A DNA stretch of 64,000 bases from Methanobrevibacter sp. (GTDB lineage: Archaea; Methanobacteriota; Methanobacteria; Methanobacteriales; Methanobacteriaceae). The notes beneath the pieces are model-generated. The model had not been told where the DNA came from, did not search any database, and worked only from the letters and a program-made list of their open reading frames with translations. The stretch lies in assembly GCF_017409525.1 (NCBI RefSeq), contig NZ_JAFQSO010000002.1:1-64000 (forward strand), given 5' to 3'. Shown piece by piece: positions 36,297 through 43,929 of this stretch. Numbering within the stretch: position 1 is the first letter of the stretch; each line of letters starts with the position of its first letter. Made by a program: the position numbers and the translations under genes.

Positions 36297-37520
36297 ATGA
36301 GTTTTATTAGAAATCTAGATGGTGGATTTTCAGTAATTGAAAATCTTAAGGTGTCTGGAGCTAAAGAAGGGAAATATGGAGTAAGCATTATTCTTTGTCC
36401 GGATAGTAATGCTTCTGCAGTATTCACTACAAATAAAGTCGTTGCAGCTCCAGTTAAGTATACTAAGAATGTAATTAAAAACGGTGTTGTTTCTGCTGTT
36501 TTTGTAAATAGCGGTAATGCTAACTGCTTTACTGGTGAACAGGGGTTCAAAGATTGTGAAACCTTAGTTGAACTGGTTGCTAAAGATTTAAAAATACCAG
36601 TTAGTGAAATTGCAATAGCCTCAACAGGGGTTATTGGTCGTGAAATGCCTATTGATATCATCTCTAAAGTGGCTTACGAATCTCTTTCTAAATTAGGAAA
36701 TGGGGCGGAGAATTCTCTTGCAGCTGCAAAAGCTATCATGACTACAGACACTTTTCCAAAAGAATGCGCTGTTGAAGTTACTTTGACAACTGGAGAGGCA
36801 GTTAAAATTGCTGGAATTACAAAAGGAAGTGGGATGATTGCCCCAAATATGGGAACAATGTTATCTTTTATTGTAACTGATGCAGTTATTCCTCCTAAGG
36901 AGATTAATAAGGCATTAAAACAGGCGGTTGAAACCAGCTTTAACATGATTGTTGTCGATGGTGATGAAAGTACTAATGACACTTGCTTGATGATGGCAAA
37001 TGGGGCATCAGGTGTGGAAGTAATAAAAGATGGTGAAATTGATTCGAATTTCCAGAAAGCTTTAAATTATCTATGCATTGATTTGGCTAAAAAAATGGCT
37101 CGTGATGGTGAAGGAGCTACAAAATTCATAGAAGCAAATGTTTTTGGTGCAAAAGATTTAAATGATGCGCGTCTTGCTGCAAAATCCATTATATCATCAA
37201 GCCTTTTTAAGTCTGCAGTATTTGGCGGCGATCCAAATTGGGGCAGGATTGTTGCGGCAATTGGTTATTCAGGCTGTGATTTAAATCCCGACATTGTTAC
37301 AATAGCTATTGCAGATGATGCCGATGAAGTGGATCTAGTTAAAAATGGTGAAATATTGGCATTTGAAGGAACTCCTTATCTTGAAAGAGCTGAAAAGATA
37401 ATGCAGTCAAAAAATGTTATTGTAAATGTGGATATGGATTTAGGTGATGGTGAAGCAACCGCTTGGGGTTGTGATTTAACTTACGATTATGTTAAAATAA
37501 ATGCAGAATACACCACATAA
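36297..37520 (+). CDS. argJ: Bifunctional ornithine acetyltransferase / N-acetylglutamate synthase
   Basis: 407 residues from the ATG at 36297 (MSFIRNLDGG). The family motif KGSGMIAPNMGTML carries the self-cleavage site; Thr187 becomes the N-terminal nucleophile of the beta chain. FVNSGNANCFTG and FGGDPNWGRI are further signatures. It recycles acetyl groups between N-acetylornithine and glutamate in arginine synthesis. The next enzyme, ArgB, is 11 kb away at 48978. The last residues and ribosome site (GTGATT) are ordinary. Confidence 0.95.
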   Translation: MSFIRNLDGGFSVIENLKVSGAKEGKYGVSIILCPDSNASAVFTTNKVVAAPVKYTKNVIKNGVVSAVFVNSGNANCFTGEQGFKDCETLVELVAKDLKIPVSEIAIASTGVIGREMPIDIISKVAYESLSKLGNGAENSLAAAKAIMTTDTFPKECAVEVTLTTGEAVKIAGITKGSGMIAPNMGTMLSFIVTDAVIPPKEINKALKQAVETSFNMIVVDGDESTNDTCLMMANGASGVEVIKDGEIDSNFQKALNYLCIDLAKKMARDGEGATKFIEANVFGAKDLNDARLAAKSIISSSLFKSAVFGGDPNWGRIVAAIGYSGCDLNPDIVTIAIADDADEVDLVKNGEILAFEGTPYLERAEKIMQSKNVIVNVDMDLGDGEATAWGCDLTYDYVKINAEYTT

Positions 37521-37609
37521 AGAAAAGCTTTAAATATCTTGAAAACATATATTTTTTTGTTATACAATAATTCTAATATTATTATTATCAAATTTAAGGA
37601 GGGGAAAAT

Positions 37610-37714
37610 ATGGCAAAAGTTAAAGGAACTAACAGAAGAACCAGGCAAAAAAGAAGTTATACCAAACCTGGTAGTAAAAGGGGCAGAGGAGTAAAACAAA
37701 CTTGGAAAAAATAA
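37610..37714 (+). CDS. 34-residue, highly basic protein, possibly ribosome-associated
   Basis: ATG at 37610 is preceded by AAGGAGGGG (37596-37604), one of the strongest ribosome sites in the window. The product starts MAKVKGTNRRTRQKRSYTK and ends KQTWKK; about 40% of residues are Lys or Arg. It has no hydrophobic segment. Size, charge and strong translation signal are like those of tiny ribosomal proteins, but I recognise no named family. It lies between argJ and a methyltransferase gene, on the same strand, and a T-rich stretch follows. Confidence 0.75.
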   Translation: MAKVKGTNRRTRQKRSYTKPGSKRGRGVKQTWKK

Positions 37715-37829
37715 TCCTCTTTAACTTTTTTTATTTATTTTTAACTATTTTTACACTGTTTTGTAATTGATTTCACATTGAAAATTATTATATACTATTT
37801 TTTTAAGAAATTATAATTAAGGTGAAATT

Positions 37830-38432
37830 ATGATGATGCCGGAAAATGGACACAGAGCTCATGGATTTTCAAGCGCTTTCTTTTTGGATTCCGATGAGAT
37901 TTTAAAAGAATTAGATATTCAGAGTGATGAAACTTTTATGGATGCTGGATGTGGCGATGGACACAATGCGATAAAAGTTTTGGAAGATTATAATCATAAA
38001 GGAACAGTTTATGCAGTAGATATTTATGATGCATCCATTGAAGATATGGAAGCATATAAGAAAGAAAACAATGTTGAAAATTTAATCAATATTGAAGCGG
38101 ACATCACTGAAGGCATTCCTGGAGTTGAAGATTCTTCAATTGATATTGTATTGATGGTGAATGTTTTCCATGGTTTTAAAGCATCTAGAAAATTGGATGA
38201 AGCTATCGAAGAGCTTAAAAGAATAGTCTCTGATGACGGTAAAATAGTCATTATGGATTATAAGGCATGGGATGTTCCAAATGGACCTCCAACAAAAGTG
38301 AGAAGTTCTCCTGATGAGTTGGAAGAATTATTCAATAGGCATGGACTTAAAAAGATTTACTTGAATGAGGAAATAGGGGAAGACATTCCTGAAGGAAAGT
38401 CCCACTATTTAATAATGTTTAAGAAAGATTAG
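37830..38432 (+). CDS. Class I SAM-dependent methyltransferase (copy 1)
   Basis: 200 residues. Motif I is MDAGCGDGHNAIKVL, followed by VYAVDIYDASIEDM and SSIDIVLMVNVFHGF, then DDGKIVIMDYKAW. This is the Rossmann methyltransferase of the methyltransf_11/25 type. The N terminus is short and includes His/Met-rich MMPENGHRAHGF. AAGGTGA (37820-37826) is the ribosome site. The substrate is unknown. The next gene is a clear paralogue in tandem. Confidence 0.9.
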   Translation: MMMPENGHRAHGFSSAFFLDSDEILKELDIQSDETFMDAGCGDGHNAIKVLEDYNHKGTVYAVDIYDASIEDMEAYKKENNVENLINIEADITEGIPGVEDSSIDIVLMVNVFHGFKASRKLDEAIEELKRIVSDDGKIVIMDYKAWDVPNGPPTKVRSSPDELEELFNRHGLKKIYLNEEIGEDIPEGKSHYLIMFKKD

Positions 38433-38529
38433 TTTTTTTTCTAAAATTTTTTTCCTCTTTTTTTTTAAATTGAAAATAATTAAATACTATTTTTTAAAGA
38501 TTAATATTTAATTAAATATGGTGATTAAT

Positions 38530-39117
38530 ATGGAACATAAGCATCATGGAAAGTCAAGTGCGACCTTTCTAAACTCTGATGAGATTATTAAAGAATTGAA
38601 TTTCAAAGGCAATGAAACATTTATGGATGTTGGCTGCGGTGATGGTTATATTTCACTTAAAGCAATCGATGAATATCTTCCGGAGGGAACCGTTTATGCG
38701 GTGGATATTTATGATAAGGCTATTGAAGATTTAAAAGAGTATAAAAGTGAAAAAAATATCGAAAACTTAATTCCGATTGAAGCGGACATCACTAAAGGAA
38801 TATCCTTAATTGATGATGATTCAATCGATGTTATTTTAATGCTTAATGTATTCCATGGTTTTAAGGAATCAGAAATTAGAGCTGATGTGATAGAAGAACT
38901 TAAAAGACTAATAAAGAATGATGGAAAAATTGCCATCATGGAATTCAAGCCGATTGAAATGCAAAAAGGACCTCCAGTTGATATTAGAGTTTCTCATTTT
39001 GAACTAGAGGAGCTATTTGTTAAGCATGGTCTTAAAAAAGTTTACTTGAACGTGGACATTGGTGAGAAAATTCCTGAAGGCAAGTCCCATTATATCATAA
39101 TATTTCAAAAGGAGTAA
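38530..39117 (+). CDS. Class I SAM-dependent methyltransferase (copy 2, tandem paralogue)
   Basis: 195 residues from the ATG at 38530 (MEHKHHGKSS), with GGTGA at 38520-38524; an ATG at 38518 is unlikely. It follows copy 1 closely along its length: FMDVGCGDGYISLKAI, VYAVDIYDKAIEDLKEY, IEADITKGI, DVILMLNVFHGF and GEKIPEGKSHYIII. It is a tandem duplication that has diverged. It ends 6 nt before the tarI-like gene, so it may belong to the same transcript, which opens the chance that it modifies a wall glycopolymer or its precursor. That is an inference from order only. Confidence 0.9.
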   Translation: MEHKHHGKSSATFLNSDEIIKELNFKGNETFMDVGCGDGYISLKAIDEYLPEGTVYAVDIYDKAIEDLKEYKSEKNIENLIPIEADITKGISLIDDDSIDVILMLNVFHGFKESEIRADVIEELKRLIKNDGKIAIMEFKPIEMQKGPPVDIRVSHFELEELFVKHGLKKVYLNVDIGEKIPEGKSHYIIIFQKE

Positions 39118-39123
39118 TCGCAG

Positions 39124-39834
39124 ATGATTTTTGCAGCTATTTTAGCAGGAGGTATTGGATCTAGAATGGGGGGAACGGACACTCCTAAGCAATTCCTGCC
39201 CCTTGGCGACCGCCCGGTAATTATTCACACTATTGAAAAATTCATAATCAATAAAAGCGTAGACAGAATCATCGTTTTAACTCCTCAAAACTTTATCAAT
39301 CATACTGTTCATTTAATCGAGGAATATATTGATGATAACTCTAGGATTGTAGTTATTGAGGGTGGTAAAACAAGAAACGATACCCTGATAAACAGTATTG
39401 GTTATATTGATGAAAATTTCGGAATGGATGATGAATCAATTATCATAACCCATGATTCGGTAAGGCCTTTTGTAACTCATAGGATTATTGAGGACAACAT
39501 CGATGCTGCAAAAAAATATGGGGCCTGCGATACAGTTGTTCCGGCTACAGATACAATTGTCGAAAGTGTGAACGGTGAGAAAATTTCAAACATTCCTGTG
39601 AGGTCAAATTATTACCAAGGCCAAACGCCACAGAGCTTCAATATAAACAAACTTTCTTCATTGATTAATAGTTTAACCGAAGATGAAACCAATATTCTAA
39701 CAGATGCTTGTAAAATTTTCACATTGAAAGGTGAAGATGTATATCTAGTGGAGGGTGAAGTGACAAATATTAAAATCACATACCCTTACGATTTAAAATT
39801 AGCCAATACGATACTTGAGGATAATCATGATTAA
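39124..39834 (+). CDS. tarI: IspD/TarI-type cytidylyltransferase, likely D-ribitol-5-phosphate
   Basis: 236 residues. The nucleotidyltransferase start AILAGGIGSRMGGTDTPKQFLPLGDRPVI is intact. HDSVRPFVT, VVPATDTIV and a YYQGQTPQSF segment place it in the IspD/TarI group. Archaea of this lineage make isoprenoids by the mevalonate route, so IspD activity is not expected. The next gene is TarJ-like, so CDP-ribitol synthesis is the best reading. It overlaps that gene by 8 nt. Confidence 0.85.
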   Translation: MIFAAILAGGIGSRMGGTDTPKQFLPLGDRPVIIHTIEKFIINKSVDRIIVLTPQNFINHTVHLIEEYIDDNSRIVVIEGGKTRNDTLINSIGYIDENFGMDDESIIITHDSVRPFVTHRIIEDNIDAAKKYGACDTVVPATDTIVESVNGEKISNIPVRSNYYQGQTPQSFNINKLSSLINSLTEDETNILTDACKIFTLKGEDVYLVEGEVTNIKITYPYDLKLANTILEDNHD

Positions 39835-40843
39835 CATTGTTTACAGATTAAAATCTCCAAAATTTTTTGAGGAGTCAATAGATGAAATTGAATTGGATGG
39901 TGTTGTCGTCAGACCAACTTATTTGTCCATCTGTCAGGCGGACCAAAGATACTATCAGGGGTCAAGACCTGCAGAAATATTAGATAAAAAGTTACCAATG
40001 GCTTTAATCCATGAAGGAATCGGCGAAGTTGTCTTTGACAGTGAAGATAATTTCAAATCTGGCGACAAAGTTGTGATGATTCCTAACACTCCTTTTGGAG
40101 AGGATGTTTGCAGAGCCAATTATTCTTATAAATCTAAATTCAGAGGCAGCGGATTTGATGGATTTACTTCTGATTTGATTAAATTGGAATCCGATAGGGT
40201 TGTGAAAATTCCTGAAAATTTTAATTTACAAGTTTCAGCTTTCATTGAGTTAATCACTGTTGCCTATCAGGGAATTTCCAAATTTGAAGAGATATGCGTT
40301 ACTCCAAAAGATGTGCTGGGTGTTTGGGGTGATGGAAACTTAGGTTTTATTACAACATTGCTCTTAAAGGAAAAGTTTCCTGAATCTAAAGTAATTATAT
40401 TCGGCAAGCATCAGGATAATCTTGATTTGTTTTCGTTTGCCGATGAGATTTATAGGATTCATGACGTGCCCGAAGAGTTCGCTGTTGATCATGGATTTGA
40501 ATGTGTCGGTTCAAGTGCTTCCCAATTAGCCATTGACCAAATAATAAATTTAATTAACCCTCAAGGAACAATCAATCTATTTGGTGTAAGTGAATATCCT
40601 ATTCCCCTTAACACTCGGCTTGTTTTAGAGAAAGGATTGACTATACAGGGAAATAGCAGGTCTGATAGGGAAGATTTTGTTGGTGTTGTTGAAATGCTTT
40701 CAAAAAATCCTAAGCTATTTGATTATTTGGAAAAATTAATCACCAATGTATGCGAAGTGAACTCTTTAGATGATTTAAAAGAAGCATTTGATAAGGATTA
40801 TATTTCCAAATTCGGCAAGACAATTTTAAAATGGAATAAATGA
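39827..40843 (+). CDS. tarJ: TarJ-like ribulose-5-phosphate reductase (ribitol-5-phosphate forming)
   Basis: 338 residues from the ATG at 39827, with TGAGG (39816-39820) as ribosome site inside tarI. It is a zinc-less medium-chain dehydrogenase: SICQADQRYYQGSRP, IHEGIGEVV, GVWGDGNLGFITTLLL (Rossmann) and FECVGS. TarJ reduces ribulose 5-phosphate to ribitol 5-phosphate, the substrate of TarI. Together they give CDP-ribitol, known for bacterial wall teichoic acid. No polymerase is in the window. Confidence 0.85.
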   Translation: MINIVYRLKSPKFFEESIDEIELDGVVVRPTYLSICQADQRYYQGSRPAEILDKKLPMALIHEGIGEVVFDSEDNFKSGDKVVMIPNTPFGEDVCRANYSYKSKFRGSGFDGFTSDLIKLESDRVVKIPENFNLQVSAFIELITVAYQGISKFEEICVTPKDVLGVWGDGNLGFITTLLLKEKFPESKVIIFGKHQDNLDLFSFADEIYRIHDVPEEFAVDHGFECVGSSASQLAIDQIINLINPQGTINLFGVSEYPIPLNTRLVLEKGLTIQGNSRSDREDFVGVVEMLSKNPKLFDYLEKLITNVCEVNSLDDLKEAFDKDYISKFGKTILKWNK

Positions 40844-41371
40844 TTAATAGTGAAGTCTATTAATTATTTTGAATGCTTCTCTTCTATAGTAGTTTCTTTT
40901 TTCTTTTTCACATATTACGGGTATCATTTCCAGAGCATGATAATCATCTTCATCAAGTACCTCATTGTTTCTAAGTTTATGTTTTATCATTTTTAGGATT
41001 ATGGCCGCAGGGTCTTCATCAATTTTTGCCAGTTTGATTGTGAAGCAGGCTTCTGATTTTATTTCAAATTCCCTAACGTAGATGTTGATGTCCCCTGGAC
41101 AGATTATGTAAATTGAAACGGGTTGGTGTTGTTTTTCATATAAACTTTCTGCGAATTCAACATATTTTACAAGTTCATCCTCGTCAAAATCTTTCATTTG
41201 CAATTCCAGAACAATAAACTCATCATCTTTAGTTTTAAATATGTCTCCACCTTGATAAACATTTTCGTCAAGTTGCAATTCCTCTGCACTTACACAACAT
41301 TTTATCCTTCGGTTGTCATAAAATGTTTCTCGTATAATTTTTGTTCTAACTTCGTAATCTTTTGTATTCAT
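40844..41371 (-). CDS. Unknown protein with PD-(D/E)XK-like (Rpn/transposase) features
   Basis: 175 residues, acidic. A segment FKTKDDEFIVLELQMKDFD followed by helices VKYVEFAESLYEKQ and VSIYIICPG looks like the D, E-x-Q core of PD-(D/E)XK nucleases of the Rpn family, though short. The C terminus is helical and charged (HALEMIPVICEKEKRN). I cannot confirm the family. The gene is convergent with tarJ. An alternative is a lineage-specific hypothetical. Confidence 0.55.
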   Translation of the reverse strand: MNTKDYEVRTKIIRETFYDNRRIKCCVSAEELQLDENVYQGGDIFKTKDDEFIVLELQMKDFDEDELVKYVEFAESLYEKQHQPVSIYIICPGDINIYVREFEIKSEACFTIKLAKIDEDPAAIILKMIKHKLRNNEVLDEDDYHALEMIPVICEKEKRNYYRREAFKIINRLHY

Positions 41372-41529
41372 AGTATAACCTTTTAAATTAAATTTGTAAT
41401 TGTTATATATGAATTAAAAGTTAATAAATTGTTTAGTAGTTTTATAAAGCAATTTAACAAGATTAAATTAATTTTAGGCGATGATTACAATATTTCTGTA
41501 AATGGTAAAAGAGTGAAAAGAACTAATAT

Positions 41530-42894
41530 CTAGTTTCCGAATTTGGCGCGATTTCTTTTGACTTCATATCTTGCAAAGAAGTAATTTATAACACTTGCAA
41601 TTGCTCTTCCAATACATAAACCTAACCAGATACCAATAAGGCCTAAATTGAACCAGAATACAAATATATAGATTAAAGGAACTACGAATATGATTTCCCT
41701 TAAAATTGTAAACATTAGGCTGTAAGTTCCTTTCCCGATTCCTTGATAGAAAAAGCTGGATGGTATTCCAATACCTGTTAGAATCAAAGTAGGACATGCA
41801 ATCTGAAGATATTGTGCAATTCCTGGAACTAAATTGGCGGTTTCTGGGGTATATGCAAACAATGTAGCTAACGGTGTTGCGAATATAACTAAAATCAATG
41901 TTATGACAGTTCCCAAAGCAAGTCCAAATTTGGCACCATATTTGTGGGTTCGTGATAGATAGTCTCCATTTCTAGCACCGAATGCGCTTCCGGACACTGC
42001 AATAACTGCAGATCCGATAGCTGTTAGGGGCATAATTGCAAATAGGTATAGTCTTTGACCTGAGGTGAATACGGCGATTCCGTAATCTCCCCCAACCATG
42101 GCTATTACAATCAAATAGATTGACATTGCGATTGCCATAATCAGCATGTCAAGTGAAGATGGAATTCCTACTTTCAGAATGTCTTTTGTTAATTTTGAAT
42201 CGAATTTAAATCCCCTAAGGCTGACATCAACATATGTGTCTTTTTTAATCAAAATCCAATATAGCATCACCAATGCCGCAATTGCTGAACTTACAATTGT
42301 TGCAAGGGATGCTCCTGCAGAACCAAATCCTAAGGTATAAATGAATATCGGGTCAAGTGTTGCATTCAGGATAACTGTAATGATGACGACATACATTGCA
42401 CGTTTCATGTCCCCTTCGCCACGAAGGATTCCGCTGCAGCCGTTGGAATACATAAAAGCAATCAGGCCTAAAAACAATGGGGTCGCATATGCAATGCCCT
42501 CTTTTAGTGTCTGTCCTGTGGCCCCATAGCTTCTAAGCAATGGCTCTTGTATGATTATAAAAATTATTGTTAAAATTATTGAAGCTATAAAAAAGATAAT
42601 TAACGAGTGGGTTGCGGATTCATTGGCTTTTTGGTGATTTTTAGCACCGATAAATCTTGAAATGCTGCTTGTTGCACCATTTCCGAGCCCTACACTTGCC
42701 CCATTCAACACCATAAAGATTGGTGTAACAAATCCGATTCCTGCAATGGCTGTAGGACCAAGTCCGGCTACCCAAATTCCATCAACGATATTGTACAATG
42801 CTGTCAGAATCATTGAAATCATGATTGGGATGGCCAATTTTTTCACAGCTTTCTCCGGTTCTCCCCTCATTAACTCCACATTTTCATTAGCCAT
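41530..42894 (-). CDS. MATE family efflux transporter
   Basis: 454 residues with twelve membrane helices in two halves. Family features are AIPIMISMILTALYNIVDGIWVAGLGPTAIAGIGF in the first half and the matching VGIPSSLDMLIMAIAMSIYL start of the second half. It exports cations, drugs or metabolites using a sodium or proton gradient. Substrate unknown. Monocistronic, and divergent from the small gene at 42939 with a 44-bp gap. Confidence 0.93.
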   Translation of the reverse strand: MANENVELMRGEPEKAVKKLAIPIMISMILTALYNIVDGIWVAGLGPTAIAGIGFVTPIFMVLNGASVGLGNGATSSISRFIGAKNHQKANESATHSLIIFFIASIILTIIFIIIQEPLLRSYGATGQTLKEGIAYATPLFLGLIAFMYSNGCSGILRGEGDMKRAMYVVIITVILNATLDPIFIYTLGFGSAGASLATIVSSAIAALVMLYWILIKKDTYVDVSLRGFKFDSKLTKDILKVGIPSSLDMLIMAIAMSIYLIVIAMVGGDYGIAVFTSGQRLYLFAIMPLTAIGSAVIAVSGSAFGARNGDYLSRTHKYGAKFGLALGTVITLILVIFATPLATLFAYTPETANLVPGIAQYLQIACPTLILTGIGIPSSFFYQGIGKGTYSLMFTILREIIFVVPLIYIFVFWFNLGLIGIWLGLCIGRAIASVINYFFARYEVKRNRAKFGN

Positions 42895-42938
42895 GTTTTA
42901 AATATTGGTTTTACTCATATTTAATTAGTGGTGATGTT

Positions 42939-43265
42939 GTGGACTATGAAGCAATTATTAGTGAGAAGTATCCAAATTGTGATGTTGAAGTACTGACTCC
43001 CGGCGTTTTTGAAATGGAAAAATTAGTGGAATACATTACAGATGACATTGTTGTTTATAAACCTTTTTCAATCATGGTAAACAGGCATTTCATAAGATTC
43101 ATGATGAATGTTGGTCATAGGGGCAAAATCTATTATCTGGATGGTTTTTCAGATGAGGATTTAAAGACTGTTCATGCGGGACTTTTGAAATTCACATGGA
43201 AAAGCGATGTCAAAATAAATTTGTTCAAGAATGCAAATCCTGATAGGGATATCTTAGGGTTATAG
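42939..43265 (+). CDS. Unknown 108-residue protein
   Basis: GTG start at 42939 preceded by GGTGA (42930-42934). The protein is soluble and mixed alpha/beta (CDVEVLTPGVFEMEKLVEYITDDIVVYKPFSIMVNRHFIRFMMNVGHRGKIYY contains most of the core, then a helical tail). No motif is recognised. It ends 6 nt over a small leftward zinc-ribbon gene. Function unknown. Confidence 0.7.
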   Translation: MDYEAIISEKYPNCDVEVLTPGVFEMEKLVEYITDDIVVYKPFSIMVNRHFIRFMMNVGHRGKIYYLDGFSDEDLKTVHAGLLKFTWKSDVKINLFKNANPDRDILGL

Positions 43266-43427
43266 CTGGAAAAATTCATCACAATATTCACAATAGTAGT
43301 TTAAATTGCCATCACAGTAGTTTCCAATAATTATATCATTATCCAGTGACTCAATAGCTAGTTCATCAGTTGGGTCGCCATGAAATACTTTTTTTAATTC
43401 TCTCTTGCATTTGGGACATCTTTTCAT
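43260..43427 (-). CDS. 55-residue zinc-ribbon protein
   Basis: A leftward frame of 55 residues begins MKRCPKCKRELKKVF and ends NYYCEYCDEFFQL. Two CxxC knuckles (CPKC and CEYC), 42 residues apart, form a classic zinc ribbon, a pattern unlikely by chance. It overlaps the 108-residue gene's end by 6 nt. No clear ribosome site lies before the ATG at 43427, so it may be leaderless. Role unknown. Confidence 0.6.
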   Translation of the reverse strand: MKRCPKCKRELKKVFHGDPTDELAIESLDNDIIIGNYCDGNLNYYCEYCDEFFQL

Positions 43428-43480
43428 ATTATTCAATTATATTAATAATGAATTTTAAATATTATTGTAGGTGTAAAAAA

Positions 43481-43738
43481 ATGCTTATCAATGTTGGTGC
43501 CGAATTCGGCACACACTTGGAATCAAATGAAGAGGCAGTAGAACTAATTGAAATTTTAAATAAGATTCCCGAGGATAATTTCATCATCGATTTTAAGGAT
43601 GTCATTTTCGTAACAATGAATTATGCTCAAGCGTATTATTCTGCTAAATTGGAGTCTTCTAAAAACATATCAGAAATTAATTTATCGGATGAAATCAGTG
43701 TTGTTATGGGTGCGGCTGATGAGGCATGCAATCCATAA
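43481..43738 (+). CDS. STAS-like (DUF4325-type) small protein
   Basis: 85 residues from the ATG at 43481, with TAGGTGT (43468-43474) upstream. Longer frames starting at 43370 lack a ribosome site and would overlap the zinc-ribbon gene. The segment IIDFKDVIFVTMNYAQAYYSAKLESS resembles the strand-helix of STAS-like DUF4325 domains (usually seen with ATPase or restriction partners). It stands alone here. Function unknown; family assignment moderate. Confidence 0.6.
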   Translation: MLINVGAEFGTHLESNEEAVELIEILNKIPEDNFIIDFKDVIFVTMNYAQAYYSAKLESSKNISEINLSDEISVVMGAADEACNP

Positions 43739-43740
43739 TT

Positions 43741-43929
43741 TTATTGCAACATGCTAATTTTGTCCTCGCAACTTTCAATGCACTCCCCGCAGAAGTTGCA
43801 GATACGGCAGTTTGAATTAAAAATGTAGAAATTTAACGTATTGTCATTGATGGAATCCGAAGAAATGCACTGATTTAGAGTGGTGAGACTATGCTTGCAA
43901 AAAAGATGATAAGGGACATATTGAATCAT
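43741..43929 (-). CDS. Possible small Cys-rich protein overlapping the FtsX gene start
   Basis: A leftward frame of 62 residues has a dense C-terminal cluster CRICNFCGECIESCEDK, suited to zinc or an Fe-S cluster. The only available start (ATG at 43929) overlaps the divergent FtsX-type gene by 39 nt, and no ribosome site is visible. It may be real with an unusual start, or a remnant. Confidence 0.35.
   Translation of the reverse strand: MIQYVPYHLFCKHSLTTLNQCISSDSINDNTLNFYIFNSNCRICNFCGECIESCEDKISMLQ

Noticed and set aside
39124-39834. IspD of the MEP isoprenoid pathway
   Set aside because: The sequence family fits, but the adjacent TarJ-like gene and the mevalonate route expected in this lineage make ribitol-5-phosphate the better substrate.
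43370-43480. Longer N terminus of the STAS-like protein
   Set aside because: It would overlap the zinc-ribbon gene and has no ribosome site, while TAGGTGT lies correctly before the ATG at 43481.
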